Positions 13,601 through 22,407 of a DNA stretch of 64,000 nucleotides are shown here, one piece after another. The notes under the pieces were generated by a model that searched no databases, was not told the origin of the DNA, and saw only the letters and a program-made list of their open reading frames with translations. The translations under genes were made by a program, and so were the position numbers. The stretch's first letter is position 1, and each line of letters begins with the position of its first letter. This stretch comes from Xylona heveae TC161 (Eukaryota > Ascomycota > Xylonomycetes > Xylonales > Xylonaceae): assembly GCF_001619985.1 (NCBI RefSeq), contig NW_017264197.1, positions 930,001-994,000 of the forward strand. The letters run 5' to 3'.

Positions 13601-14431
13601 GGACATGGCGATCTCCCCAACTTCGGTCCGTTCAAAACTAAAGGAACATGGCCCCGCCAGATAAGCTCTGCGACTCCCTGGCCCTTATCACGGCACTGAA
13701 GCTAGCCTTGCATTTATTTGCTGCCGCCGTGTCCTAACTGCAAAGGTGCCTTTTGGTGACATCTTAGCTCGGCACACGCATAGAGTGTCTCTTCTAGGAA
13801 GCTCACAGAACTTACTCCAGTATGTCGTCGAGCGTACGAAGTAGCTATTAGTCTTTGCTTTAGTTTTAAGCAAGGTAAAGCGACGCAGGCAAGTGGAGAC
13901 CCCGGGAAAGAGGAGGGATGGTTCGCCTCTGTGCCAAGCTTCGAATTTTCTTCTCATGACTTTCGTTGTGCATGGCATCGTCGATCCGGAAGCCTCACAT
14001 CCGCCTGCATGCAAACCATCATCCCAGTAGAGATAATTACGATAACATTTATCAGCAAATGAAGTCCTCGCCACTGCACACAAGAATTATGTGGCAATGA
14101 GATGTTTTGTCCAACCCGTCCATGGTCCCTCGGCGATTCAAAAGGAGGGCGGTAGCCAATTCAGGTCACGTGATGTTCTCACCGCCCTGGCAGAAAGCAG
14201 CGGTTCATATTTGAATGCGGTGATATTGTCCAAAACAAACACCCCCTGCGTGCACGACAGTGACGTTAAAAGAGGCTAGCTAAGGTATATACTGAAGAAG
14301 CATTCAATGCGCTACCAGTAACTCCAACAGGAACGTCATCGATATTACCAGATGTTTGGTCTGGGTCTCGGAATCTGTACATCCAGTCAAGCTTGTCAAC
14401 CATGTGGTGCAACATGTTAAACGACGCAAAA
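10700..14431. other. 3.7 kb gene-free divergent upstream region
   Basis: Lies between the starts of the HSF-type gene (-) and the F-box gene (+). Open frames up to about 130 codons occur on both strands but none has a recognisable domain, splice pattern or consistent codon use. Contains the (GGGGAT)n run at about 11361-11386 and an A17 run at about 12045. Probably holds long 5' leader sequence and distal control elements of the transcription-factor gene (inference). Confidence 0.6.
11361..11386. repeat. (GGGGAT)n short tandem repeat
   Basis: About four copies of GATGGG/GGGGAT, directly visible in the upstream region of the HSF-type gene. On the minus strand it reads ATCCCC; CCCCT-like sites resemble fungal stress-response elements, but the match is not exact. 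Confidence 0.8.
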
Positions 14432-16224
14432 ATGCCCCCATGTCAGCTCAAAGAACCATCGGCAAATTTGTTGAGACGCGAAATGTGAGGTAATTTAGAT
14501 CTTTAACTCGAAGCCTGATACTAAATTGTCTTTCTCCTTCCAGACTTGATCGTTTTGTACAAGGACTGAGTTCATATGAATGGCGATATTTAAAAGATCA
14601 ACTCAATGCACGGACGTTCCAACAAGACCCCATGGCAGTACTGCCACTAGAGATAATTTGCAATATTGTTCCACACGTCAGCCCTACCGATGTAGTTCGA
14701 TTAAGAAGGGTGCGTGCCCTTTCTATCCCTTGTCCTGGAAGATCCGCATTTAATCAAGCTTTCTTGCGGTGATTTTATGGCTTAGATTAAACATCAACAG
14801 GTTTCACGGTTATGGCGGACCATGTTAAGATCAGACGTAATTTGCGCCGCAGTACTCGAAACGCAATTGGCTGGTGAATGGGAAACGCCCTCCCAAAAGC
14901 GCCGACAAAATCATGCCCGGGTCTATAGCTTGGCGCAACGTCGGCATGCATTTGCCCATGGAAGGCCACACAGCGTGATAAAGGTCGACACTACTGTTGA
15001 TCTATCGGGGCACTCCCATCTAGAGCAGACTGAATATCGTCCACGGCAGCTGAGATGTGCAGCATATTGCCAGGGCAACTTGACATGGATTAGGAAAAGC
15101 AAACAAAATGATAGCTCTTTAATGGTCTTCTTTTTATTAACCGGAAAGAGCCACGAAATTCGGCCAAGACAGCGTGAGCGGCTGCTTTGGGCCACTATAT
15201 CGGAATCGCTCGCGGCAGCGGTGTCGATCATGGGGTAGTTCAATGATCTTGTATAAGACTAAATCATTATGGCTAATGATCTACTAGGATTTGTTACGTT
15301 TACGATTTGGAGAAATGCGAGCAGCATTCTTTCCGGTTGCCGTCAATATCACTCTCCAGCTTTACCAGCAAAGGGACTTTGGTTGCTGCGGCCCTGCGCG
15401 AGAAACCCCATACTGTTATCATCTGGGACCTCAAAACAGGCCGAGCGCGGTCCTTTGACGGCCTCGATGCATTTTACACTATCGTCCTAGATCCACAAAA
15501 GGAAACCCTATTTACTTTCGACATTCAGTGCCTTGACACGGAGCGAGCAACATTAAAATCGAGGGAAATGAATTTCAAAGGCGAAAAGCTTAATTCTAAG
15601 GAATTTTCCCTCGATATTTGGCTGGACGAAGTCACAAATGGGGATATTTCCAACTTGGGACAAGCAAACTATGCTCGAGGAGCCTATAGCTCCTTTGGTG
15701 CCGTCCCATATGATGCCAATGGTCGATATGTTTTGCATCGGTTGGTTAAGGCTGACCTAATAGATTTTACACGCGTCGAATATATCGCAGTGTTTGATAC
15801 CAAAAGTCATAGCTTGGAGATCAATGAACCACTACCAGTACGCAAGATTTTGGAGCGGGATTTTATTCCTGATATCAAACATGATCATTGCTGGAACGAT
15901 GTCGTTTACTACCTTGGTTGCGCACACTCCCCACTGCCTTTATCATTTGTCAGGGATTTGCATGAGCCTTTCACATACAGCGTCTCTAGGCGGAGTTTCC
16001 TGCAAACGCCCAATTTTTCGTTTGACAGCAGACGCAGATTTTTTTCGTTTCTTGATGAAGGTGGCGAGGAGCTCGACGATCAGCTTCATGGGGATGATGA
16101 AGATGACGACTATTCAGATGATGTTTTGTCCAGCGCTGACGGTGCCTTTATGGTTGAAGCCAACTCAGAGGAGTTCACCATCTGGTGTTTTGATGAAGAC
16201 TTTGCAAAATATGAAGTTACCTAA
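14432..16224 (+). CDS. F-box protein with beta-propeller-like C-terminus
   Basis: Likely substrate receptor of an SCF ubiquitin ligase. Four exons: 14432-14484, 14544-14709, 14801-15234, 15288-16224 (529 aa). An F-box lies at about residues 49-90 (MAVLPLEIICNIVPHVS; DVVRLRRVSRLWRTML), the second half across an intron. The C-terminal part has WD/Kelch-like strands (ICYVYDLEKCEQHSFRLP; HTVIIWDLKTGRARSF) typical of the large family of fungal F-box proteins with propeller domains, then an acidic stretch (DDEDDDYSDD). The target is unknown. The start at 14432 is the only in-frame ATG close to the first splice donor; a longer 5' exon cannot be excluded. Confidence 0.82.
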
Positions 16225-17392
16225 GCATCTCACGCGGGGAATATTTTTCCTTTGGTTATTTTTTTCTGCACCCTAGGGGTCATGTTCCCGCTATTTCTCG
16301 AACACTTGTAATGCTATAATTCCCCTTATTTTTTTTATCTTGTATTACCAAGAATTTTGGCTATAATGGTCAGTCCCCAATAAATGCTGTGGGCACTCCA
16401 GCAGGATGAGGTGAAAGAGAATGTTGAAACTGAGTCTTTTCTGCTTATTGTGTGATTTACTGGGGTGTACTGTGGGGTTTGGCAGTGTCGTGACATTGCT
16501 GCTGAAGGGTATGACTGGTACAATTTATCTTGCAGGATATTAATAAAAATAATTAATCAAATAATTAATTAAGTAAATAGGAAAAATAAAATCAAATTAA
16601 AATGATTACATATATTTAAATTTAGTTAAAAATATCGACCAAATAAAACAAGAAATGCAGAACTCGTGAACACCAAAGGCCGAAATTGACTGATTGACGC
16701 ATACCTGGTATCAACTGTGTTTATTCCTCTAGTCAGGACTCCGTCAACTTTTGGAAGAGAAATCACTTTCCGAGGAAAAGAATGAGACCGACTACGCCTG
16801 CAATTTCGCATGCATGTTTCGTTGACAAATATATTTGTCATTCGTATGGGGATAAATGGTTAGTCCCTGAAAACGACGGGAAAATTTCGGGGGCGGCCGA
16901 TGGGGCATCTCCAGAACAGTAAAAGGTTAGAGAAAACGTGCCCTCAGTATCATCGATATCTAAACCTAGAGGCACCGAGAAAAGAGGCCTAATTTCCAAG
17001 CTGCAATGCAAAGATTAACATTTGGACAAATCAATGAAATTTGCTTGCATTTTCTGCAGTAAATGTTGTATTTTCTACATTTAGGGCGGGGCATCAGGGC
17101 CCCATCGGACGAGTGTCAGGACAAGTCCGACGATACAGGAACACGAGTTGCCTGTTTTGGTTTAGATTTTATAAGCGAGCCAATCGATTGTTCGCATTAG
17201 CATTCAGACGTCAGTGCATCGCCGAGCCGCCAGCAAAAAAAGTGTCGGAACTCTCCACCTCGATTTTGCTGCAGTTTATTGTTGCGACCGTTTTATTCCT
17301 CTCCACCTTTTTGAGTCTCGTGTTAACTTTTTTCTCTTGCTTTGCTACTGTCTGATTTGTGCTCTTTGCATCTATTCACATTTAGAGACAAA
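16225..17392. other. Intergenic region upstream of xpt1, with an AT-rich patch
   Basis: Contains the 3' end of the F-box transcript and the promoter of xpt1. A patch at about 16540-16640 is nearly all A/T. A CT-rich tract at about 17280-17345 precedes the xpt1 start, as is common in fungal promoters of expressed genes. No gene seen. Confidence 0.6.
16540..16640. other. Strongly AT-rich patch
   Basis: About 100 bases with only around a tenth G or C, including ATAATTAATCAAATAATTAA. Far from the composition of its surroundings. No coding potential. Confidence 0.8.
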
Positions 17393-18703
17393 ATGTCTGT
17401 CCAGAAGGTCTACGCGACGTATAATCAGGTAGGTGAATTTCCTACTTTCTATTTGCTTGTGTCCTGGCGCTAGTATGACCACATTCGCTATCGCTATCGT
17501 CACACTGTGAAGATTCGCGAGGAGTATAATGTTACTGCTTGCCTTGATCGAACAGATTCAAGTCGAGTAAGCTTTACAAGAAGTGTGGGACAGAGCACTT
17601 TGGGGTCGCAATGTAGCTGTACAGACTGCGTACCTCCCCACCGTTTGACAACCTGAGAGGAGGGGCAGCTGTTCAAAGAAGACTAGACTGAAGAAGGTGT
17701 GCTGACATGTCTGTTTGCTCTAGATTCACAAGCTCTGCCAGGAGTCCGCTCCGCAGATTCTTGAGGAATTCAAGCCCAACCTTATGATCGCCATTGGCGG
17801 TGGTGGTTATGTTCCCGCTCGTATCCTCCGGTATAGACACCTCCCTAGGATTTTCCCTGTATCCACAGCTATACCTGTATCCCACAGCTATATCAGTATT
17901 CCACAACCATATCCCTGATGCATTGGCCCAACTTGGATATTGCAGTCATTAGCAAAGCAAATGCTGCGCTACACTTAAACTCACATGAGATGAGAATGAA
18001 TCTGTGTCTAATACGGCGATTAGATCCTTCCTCAAGCGCCCCGGCAGCCCAAACATCCCTATCCAGGCCATTGGTCTCTCGCTGTACGAGAACCTGGGCA
18101 CGGCCGATGACCCTGTCGAGACTCCCGGCACCAAGGTCACCCGGACACAATGGCTGGACATGAGCAGTCTGGAGATGGCCAACTTGATTGGCAAGAACAT
18201 TTTGATCGTCGACGAGGTTGACGACACTCGCACTACCCTCGAGTATGCCGTCAAGGAGCTCCAGAAGGATGTTGAGATTGCCCAGCAGCGTCTGGGCCGC
18301 ACGGGCGAGAAGACCAACTTTGGCATCTTTGTTCTTCACGTACGATTTATTCCTAAGCTCACAGAGCCACATGGTTCCTTGCATATGACTACATCTCGAA
18401 TCTGTAGGAACTAACAATTTGTGCAGAACAAGGACAAGACCAAGAAGGGCGCCCTCCCCGAGGACATGCTCAACGAGAACCGCTACGTTGCCGCCCGTAC
18501 GGTTCCCGATGTCTGGATCTGCTACCCTTGGGAAGCTACGTACGTATTCACCTCTATTTTCCATCCCACTCATTTCAAATTCTCTACTCCTACTATCGAT
18601 TTCTTCAAGCAATATACTAATTGGTACGAATAGTGACATTGACGAGCACGACCGCCTTGCCCACGAAGCTGAAAATGGCGGCAGCTCCGTCCAGCTTCAA
18701 TAA
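17393..18703 (+). CDS. xpt1: Xanthine phosphoribosyltransferase
   Basis: Purine-salvage enzyme that joins xanthine (and probably guanine or hypoxanthine) to PRPP to give the nucleotide; cytosolic. Five exons: 17393-17428, 17724-17830, 18024-18339, 18427-18539, 18634-18703 (213 aa). It follows yeast Xpt1 along its whole length: IHKLCQESAPQI, IAIGGGGYVPARIL, IPIQAIGLSLYENLG, the PRPP-binding loop ILIVDEVDDTRTTLEYA, FVLHNKDKTKKG and a C-terminal DIDEHDRLAHEAE. Introns 1 (295 nt) and 2 (193 nt) are long for a fungus; intron 2 has tandem repeats. The gene is convergent with arp6. Confidence 0.95.
17857..17916 (+). repeat. Imperfect 20-mer tandem repeat inside xpt1 intron 2
   Basis: Three imperfect copies: CTGTATCCACAGCTATAC, CTGTATCCCACAGCTATAT, CAGTATTCCACAACCATAT. 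Lies wholly in the intron 17831-18023. Confidence 0.8.
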
Positions 18704-19322
18704 ATGGCTAAAGAAAAAAAAAGAAATCAGAAAATGTTCATCCCGAATAATCCCCCTCTTTCTACACCAATACCACAATTTTTTTTCTTCGCCCAGAATT
18801 TTGCAACAGACCTCGAGAAGTATATAGAGCAAAAGAGCCTGGATCTTGGAATGTCGAACGTGGAACGTTGAACGTTGAACATGGAACGCAAAGCATCATC
18901 GCGCTACTAACAATCGCACACCCCGCCATTCACGATTATATGGTTCCAGAGTCTTGTCCCCTTTGACCGAAGAACATTCAAGCGGGCCGGATCATACGTC
19001 GTGTCGGTGAAGATGGGATGCAAATCAAGGACAAAGGACATTGGAGTTTCATATGGAAATAACATTCTACCCCCAGAACACTTTACTTAAACACCCCCCG
19101 GCCCAGATCATACGCTTGCTTAATGTCGATAATGAGAAAAATAATGCCAATTTCATATTCTTTAGTTTTGATACACGCTAAACACTTTTGAGCCATCTTG
19201 TCCCTGTTTCCCATCTCCCATGAAATTAAACGCCGCTTTCGAACGCCAGATATATCTTTCTGTATCTACACCACGACATCCCATTCCGCCATTCCACCAT
19301 ACCAGCACATTGTGACAGATCA
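18704..19322. other. Convergent 3' intergenic region between xpt1 and arp6
   Basis: About 620 bp. Shows a local near-repeat around 18850-18885 (GGAATGTCGAACGTGGAACG, GAACGTTGAACATGGAACGC: four variants of GAACGTTGAACATG). No gene. Confidence 0.6.
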
Positions 19323-21968
19323 TCACGTGGAAAACTGTCCCGCGCCCAGCCCAAACTTTTTCGCCAACCACCCACTGCCGTGCTCCTGGTACTCTTGCCT
19401 CGTGACGACAAGATGCTTAAGCGCGTCGCGGTTCGTAGCAAGTCGTGCACCACCTGTCCATGTCGATTTTATAGGACTATAGATAGTTAATTAGTACCCA
19501 TTTCGTTTCATTTCATTTCATTTCTTTTGGTTTTGGTTTTGGTTTTGGGTTTGTTTTGCTTCTTTCATTCGTCCTTTTCCTTTTCTTCCTTTTCATTTCT
19601 TTCCGTCCGCGAGCCAGGCAGGACAGAAAAGTGATATAAACAACAATCTTTTGTTGAAACCATGAACTGAAAAGAAGTGAAGAGGCGTGAGGTGAAGCGA
19701 AATGAAATGAAGGAGGAAACGAAAATAAAAAGAAAGAAATAATGAAAGATTGAAACGAAATGAAACAAAAAAATAAAATAAAATATGTTATAAAAAAACA
19801 ACATTTAAAATAAAAAGAATAGAAAAGAAATGTCGTCTCTGTGGATCGAACACAGTACCTCCAGATAACGCGCTGCGTTAAAGACAGAAGTTGACTTCAG
19901 TCTGGCGCTCTCCCAATTGAGCTAAGACGACGAAACGACTTGTTGGAAAAGCGGGCGCTAAAGTCGTTTATGAAACCAAGTTCGTAGTCGCCTCGGTTTC
20001 GAATGCACAGCTCTTGGGAGAACTACAGAAGCTCAACCGACGAAGCTCAAGAAGCCCAACAGACGCTCGACAGAAGAGATGCGATGCGATGCGATGTGAT
20101 GGAACAGCAGATAAAGGTAAAGAATGGTAAATAAAACAAAATAGAAATGAAGGGAAGAGAAAAGGGAGATAAAGATCAGGAAGAAAAGATAAAAAAGTAA
20201 TAACGTAGCGTATACTAATAATGAGAGGTAGAAAAGAAAAGAAAGGAATAAAGACGAAAAGGAAAGGAAGGAAGGAAGGAACAAAAGAAGAAGAATGGGG
20301 AAAAAGAAGGAGAAAAAGGAGGGGAAAGACGTACTCTGCTGATTTGACGACTCGGGTGGGATATTTACTTGGTGCGAGAGCTCGAATGTCGTGTTCTCTG
20401 TTGCGCGCGAAGAGGTGTTAGTAGACGGTATGAAATGAAAATGGAAATGGAAAGAGTGAAACAGAAAAGAATGGAAAAAAAAAGAAAATAAAATAAAAGG
20501 GAGAAAATAGATGAAAGGAGGACAAACGGAATAAGGAGAGGAGGATAGATAAATACAAAAATGAAACTGATAGATACTGGGGGGCAAAAGGACGTACAAT
20601 CTTTCGACAAAGCCACGAATATTTGCATTGCCACCGACGACCATAATATTGGCCAGCATGGCCGGCCACAACGCTTCAGGCAAGACAGACAGACACTGCA
20701 TGACTGCGCCCGGAATGCCTGCTTGCTTCATACCCACGTCTCCCGGGCTGAATAAGAGCTCTGGCACCACGAACCGCTCATTGCCAAGGGTCATAAAATC
20801 CTCTGACTTGCCGCCTGCTGCGCCCGCGCCGAGCTTGCGCAGCTTCGCCGCATGCAGGGAGTCGTGAGGGCGCATGTAGCCTTTGGAATCGATATTGTAG
20901 TCTGGCAGGACGTAATCGATTACGATATCGTCGTCATTCTTGCCGTCCCTGTCGTCGTTGTTGTTCTTGGTACTATCATCGCGACTATCGTTGTCCTGAT
21001 GTGATCGCCGTCGCGGCCTGGACGGTTTTCTGTTTCTGTTTCCCTTCCAAGTACCCTCTAGATCGCGACTGAAATTGCTGCTGACAAAGGAGACGGCTTC
21101 CTTGACTTCATTCATGAGATGCGTCTCGTCCATCATGTTGTAGTGGCGTACTGAGACAAGCTCTTTGAGGTAATTTGTCAGAAACTTGCCGCCGATTTCG
21201 AGACGGCGGATCGCAGTGTTGATGGGCTGGCCGCGGTAGAGCGGCGTAATGGTTGTATGGGAAAAGCCAGAGTCTACCACGAGCAGACATTCCGCAGGAG
21301 CGATGGGAGTGGTATCTTGCTGTGGAGGGTCTTCGAAAAGCGAGCGCGTGTCGTTGTATGCGTTTAGAGAGGGACCTGGAACCTGTCAGAGACTTTCGGA
21401 GACTTGATAGAGGGGGAGTATCAAGGGAAGCCGGTCAAGACGTGCCTATACAGCGGTAGTATGATGCGAATTCGTATTCTTCAAAGATAATTTGATCGCA
21501 GTTTGTCTGCAGGATAGGAAGAGCGTTCGGTGCTTCCGTCAGAATCAGATTCGTGTCGTGGGGATCGCACTATCGGCAGAAGGTCAGCATGTCTTTCATA
21601 TTCGAGGATGAATGCTGTCCTCCAAGTCCTATGGATGGATTTTTTTTGCGCACCTTAATCGCTCCCTTTTTGTCAAACAGCGAATGATCCCATATTTCTT
21701 TTTCTGCTTCCCAATTCACCGGATACCCTTTCTCGACTGGTCTTCGAAACGCCATTTCGCCAAAGTCGCGGCACTTGTCTAGTTGTGCGCCTATCCAGAT
21801 CTTCTTGTCGCGACTGCGCGTCATGCAGTTTGGAATGACATGGCATTCTTTCGACGCGTCCGGCGTTTCTGTCGTCGCATATCCTGCTTTGATAGTGTAT
21901 CCTCCATTATCCACGACCAAGGTTCGCTCTGGCAGCGCTCGGCCAGCGCTGGCTGGCTGTCGAGGCAT
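19323..21968 (-). CDS. arp6: Actin-related protein 6 (SWR1 complex subunit)
   Basis: Actin-fold subunit of the SWR1 chromatin remodeller, which exchanges H2A for H2A.Z; nuclear. Five exons: 21968-21654, 21569-21452, 21375-20598, 20397-20335, 19476-19323 (475 aa). Start: TLVVDNGGYTIKAGYAT (phosphate-1 loop); then CDPHDTNLILTEAPN, CLLVVDSGFSHTTITPLYRG (phosphate 2), LRRLEIGGK-like INTAIRRLEIGGKFLTNYLK, IMVVGGNANIRGFVERL. The C-terminus is split: exon 4 ends RVVKSA plus GA, and only after an 858-nt intron does exon 5 give the matching PIKSTWTGGARLATN, VVTRQEYQEHGSGWL. Frame (GA|T = Asp), branch site TACTAATTAAC and acceptor CTATAG all fit. An acidic/Asn-rich insert lies mid-protein. Intron 4 holds a tRNA-Phe gene. 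Shares a 439-bp promoter with the gene at 22408. Confidence 0.95.
19501..19556. repeat. Short tandem repeats (TTTCA)n and (TTTTGG)n
   Basis: About four TTTCA units followed by four GGTTTT units, inside arp6 intron 4, next to the branch site of that intron on the opposite strand. Confidence 0.85.
19812..19826 (-). terminator. RNA polymerase III T-run terminators after tRNA-Phe
   Basis: On the minus strand a T4 run (19826-19823) and a T5 run (19816-19812) begin 5 and 15 nt after the tRNA 3' end, the usual pol III stop signal. They lie within a pol II intron. Confidence 0.75.
19831..19931 (-). tRNA. tRNA-Phe (anticodon GAA) with a 28-nt intron
   Basis: Complete cloverleaf read on the minus strand: acceptor GTCGTCT pairs with AGACGAC (19838-19832), discriminator A at 19831; D stem GCTC/GAGC; anticodon stem CCAGA/TCTGG around CTGAAGA with anticodon GAA; T stem CTGTG/CACAG with loop TTCGATC. 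Internal promoter boxes are TAGCTCAATTGG (A) and GTTCGATCC (B). The intron, 19894-19867, sits one base after the anticodon, the canonical place, and contains TTC that could pair with the anticodon as in other intron-bearing tRNAs. It lies inside arp6 intron 4, same strand. Confidence 0.96.
20398..20597 (-). other. arp6 intron 3, pyrimidine-rich, 200 nt
   Basis: Donor GTACGTCCTTTTGCCCC and acceptor GCGCAACAG. The body is nearly all C and T on the coding strand. Its first bases resemble those of intron 4 (GTACGTCTTTCCCCTCC). Confidence 0.85.
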
Positions 21969-22407
21969 GCTGCTTAAAATATGTTCCTCGCCGTCTTCCG
22001 CAGCCTCTGAAGTCCCTTTCAGCGGATACTCTCAGGCCTTTTATAAACAATTGAATGAATATGTGGCAGAAAGACCTTGCCAGCTGCAAGTGAAGTGAAT
22101 CCTCAGGACCTACAAAATATTCGACGGCTGCCAAAACAATTGTCCACCTTAATTGCAGCGAACCAAGGGACCAATTCCAAGTTAGTATGACGGAGCGGAA
22201 AACTCCGCCCCGCTGACCGGGGTCTCAACTGTAACCCCCCGCTAAATTTATTGGAAACTCCGCCAAACAAATCACAAAATTTATACCTGGCCGTTTTCGA
22301 ATCCTCTCACAATCGCGAAGAGTCACAATTATAATACCTCAGACTCTCCTCTGGTCAAAAAACATTGGTCTGAGTTGAGAAGAAGTCCAGGATCTGGTTT
22401 CGCAAAA
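21969..22407. promoter_or_regulatory. Bidirectional promoter arp6 / 22408 gene
   Basis: 439 bp between divergent start codons. Contains a short stretch GGAAAACTCCGCCCC (22196-22210) repeated as GGAAACTCCGCC (22253-22264). No factor can be named. Confidence 0.6.

Larger units (their letters stand above)
19477..20334 (-). other. arp6 intron 4, 858 nt, hosting a tRNA gene
   Basis: Donor GTACGT at 20334, acceptor CTATAG ending at 19477, branch-like TACTAATTAAC just upstream of it. On the coding strand the first 250 nt are almost pure C/T; the tRNA follows in the middle, and the last part carries TG/CCAAAA and GAAAT short repeats. More than ten times the usual 50-70 nt introns in this window. Confidence 0.9.

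Noticed and set aside
12353-14083. Open frames of 96-132 codons on both strands
   Set aside because: No domain, no splice pattern, irregular composition; consistent with chance frames in a long spacer.
20033-20340. Arp6 C-terminus continuing into the C/T-rich sequence, or ending at a false acceptor near 20070
   Set aside because: The conserved C-terminal segment was found at 19476-19323 with matching phase and good splice signals.
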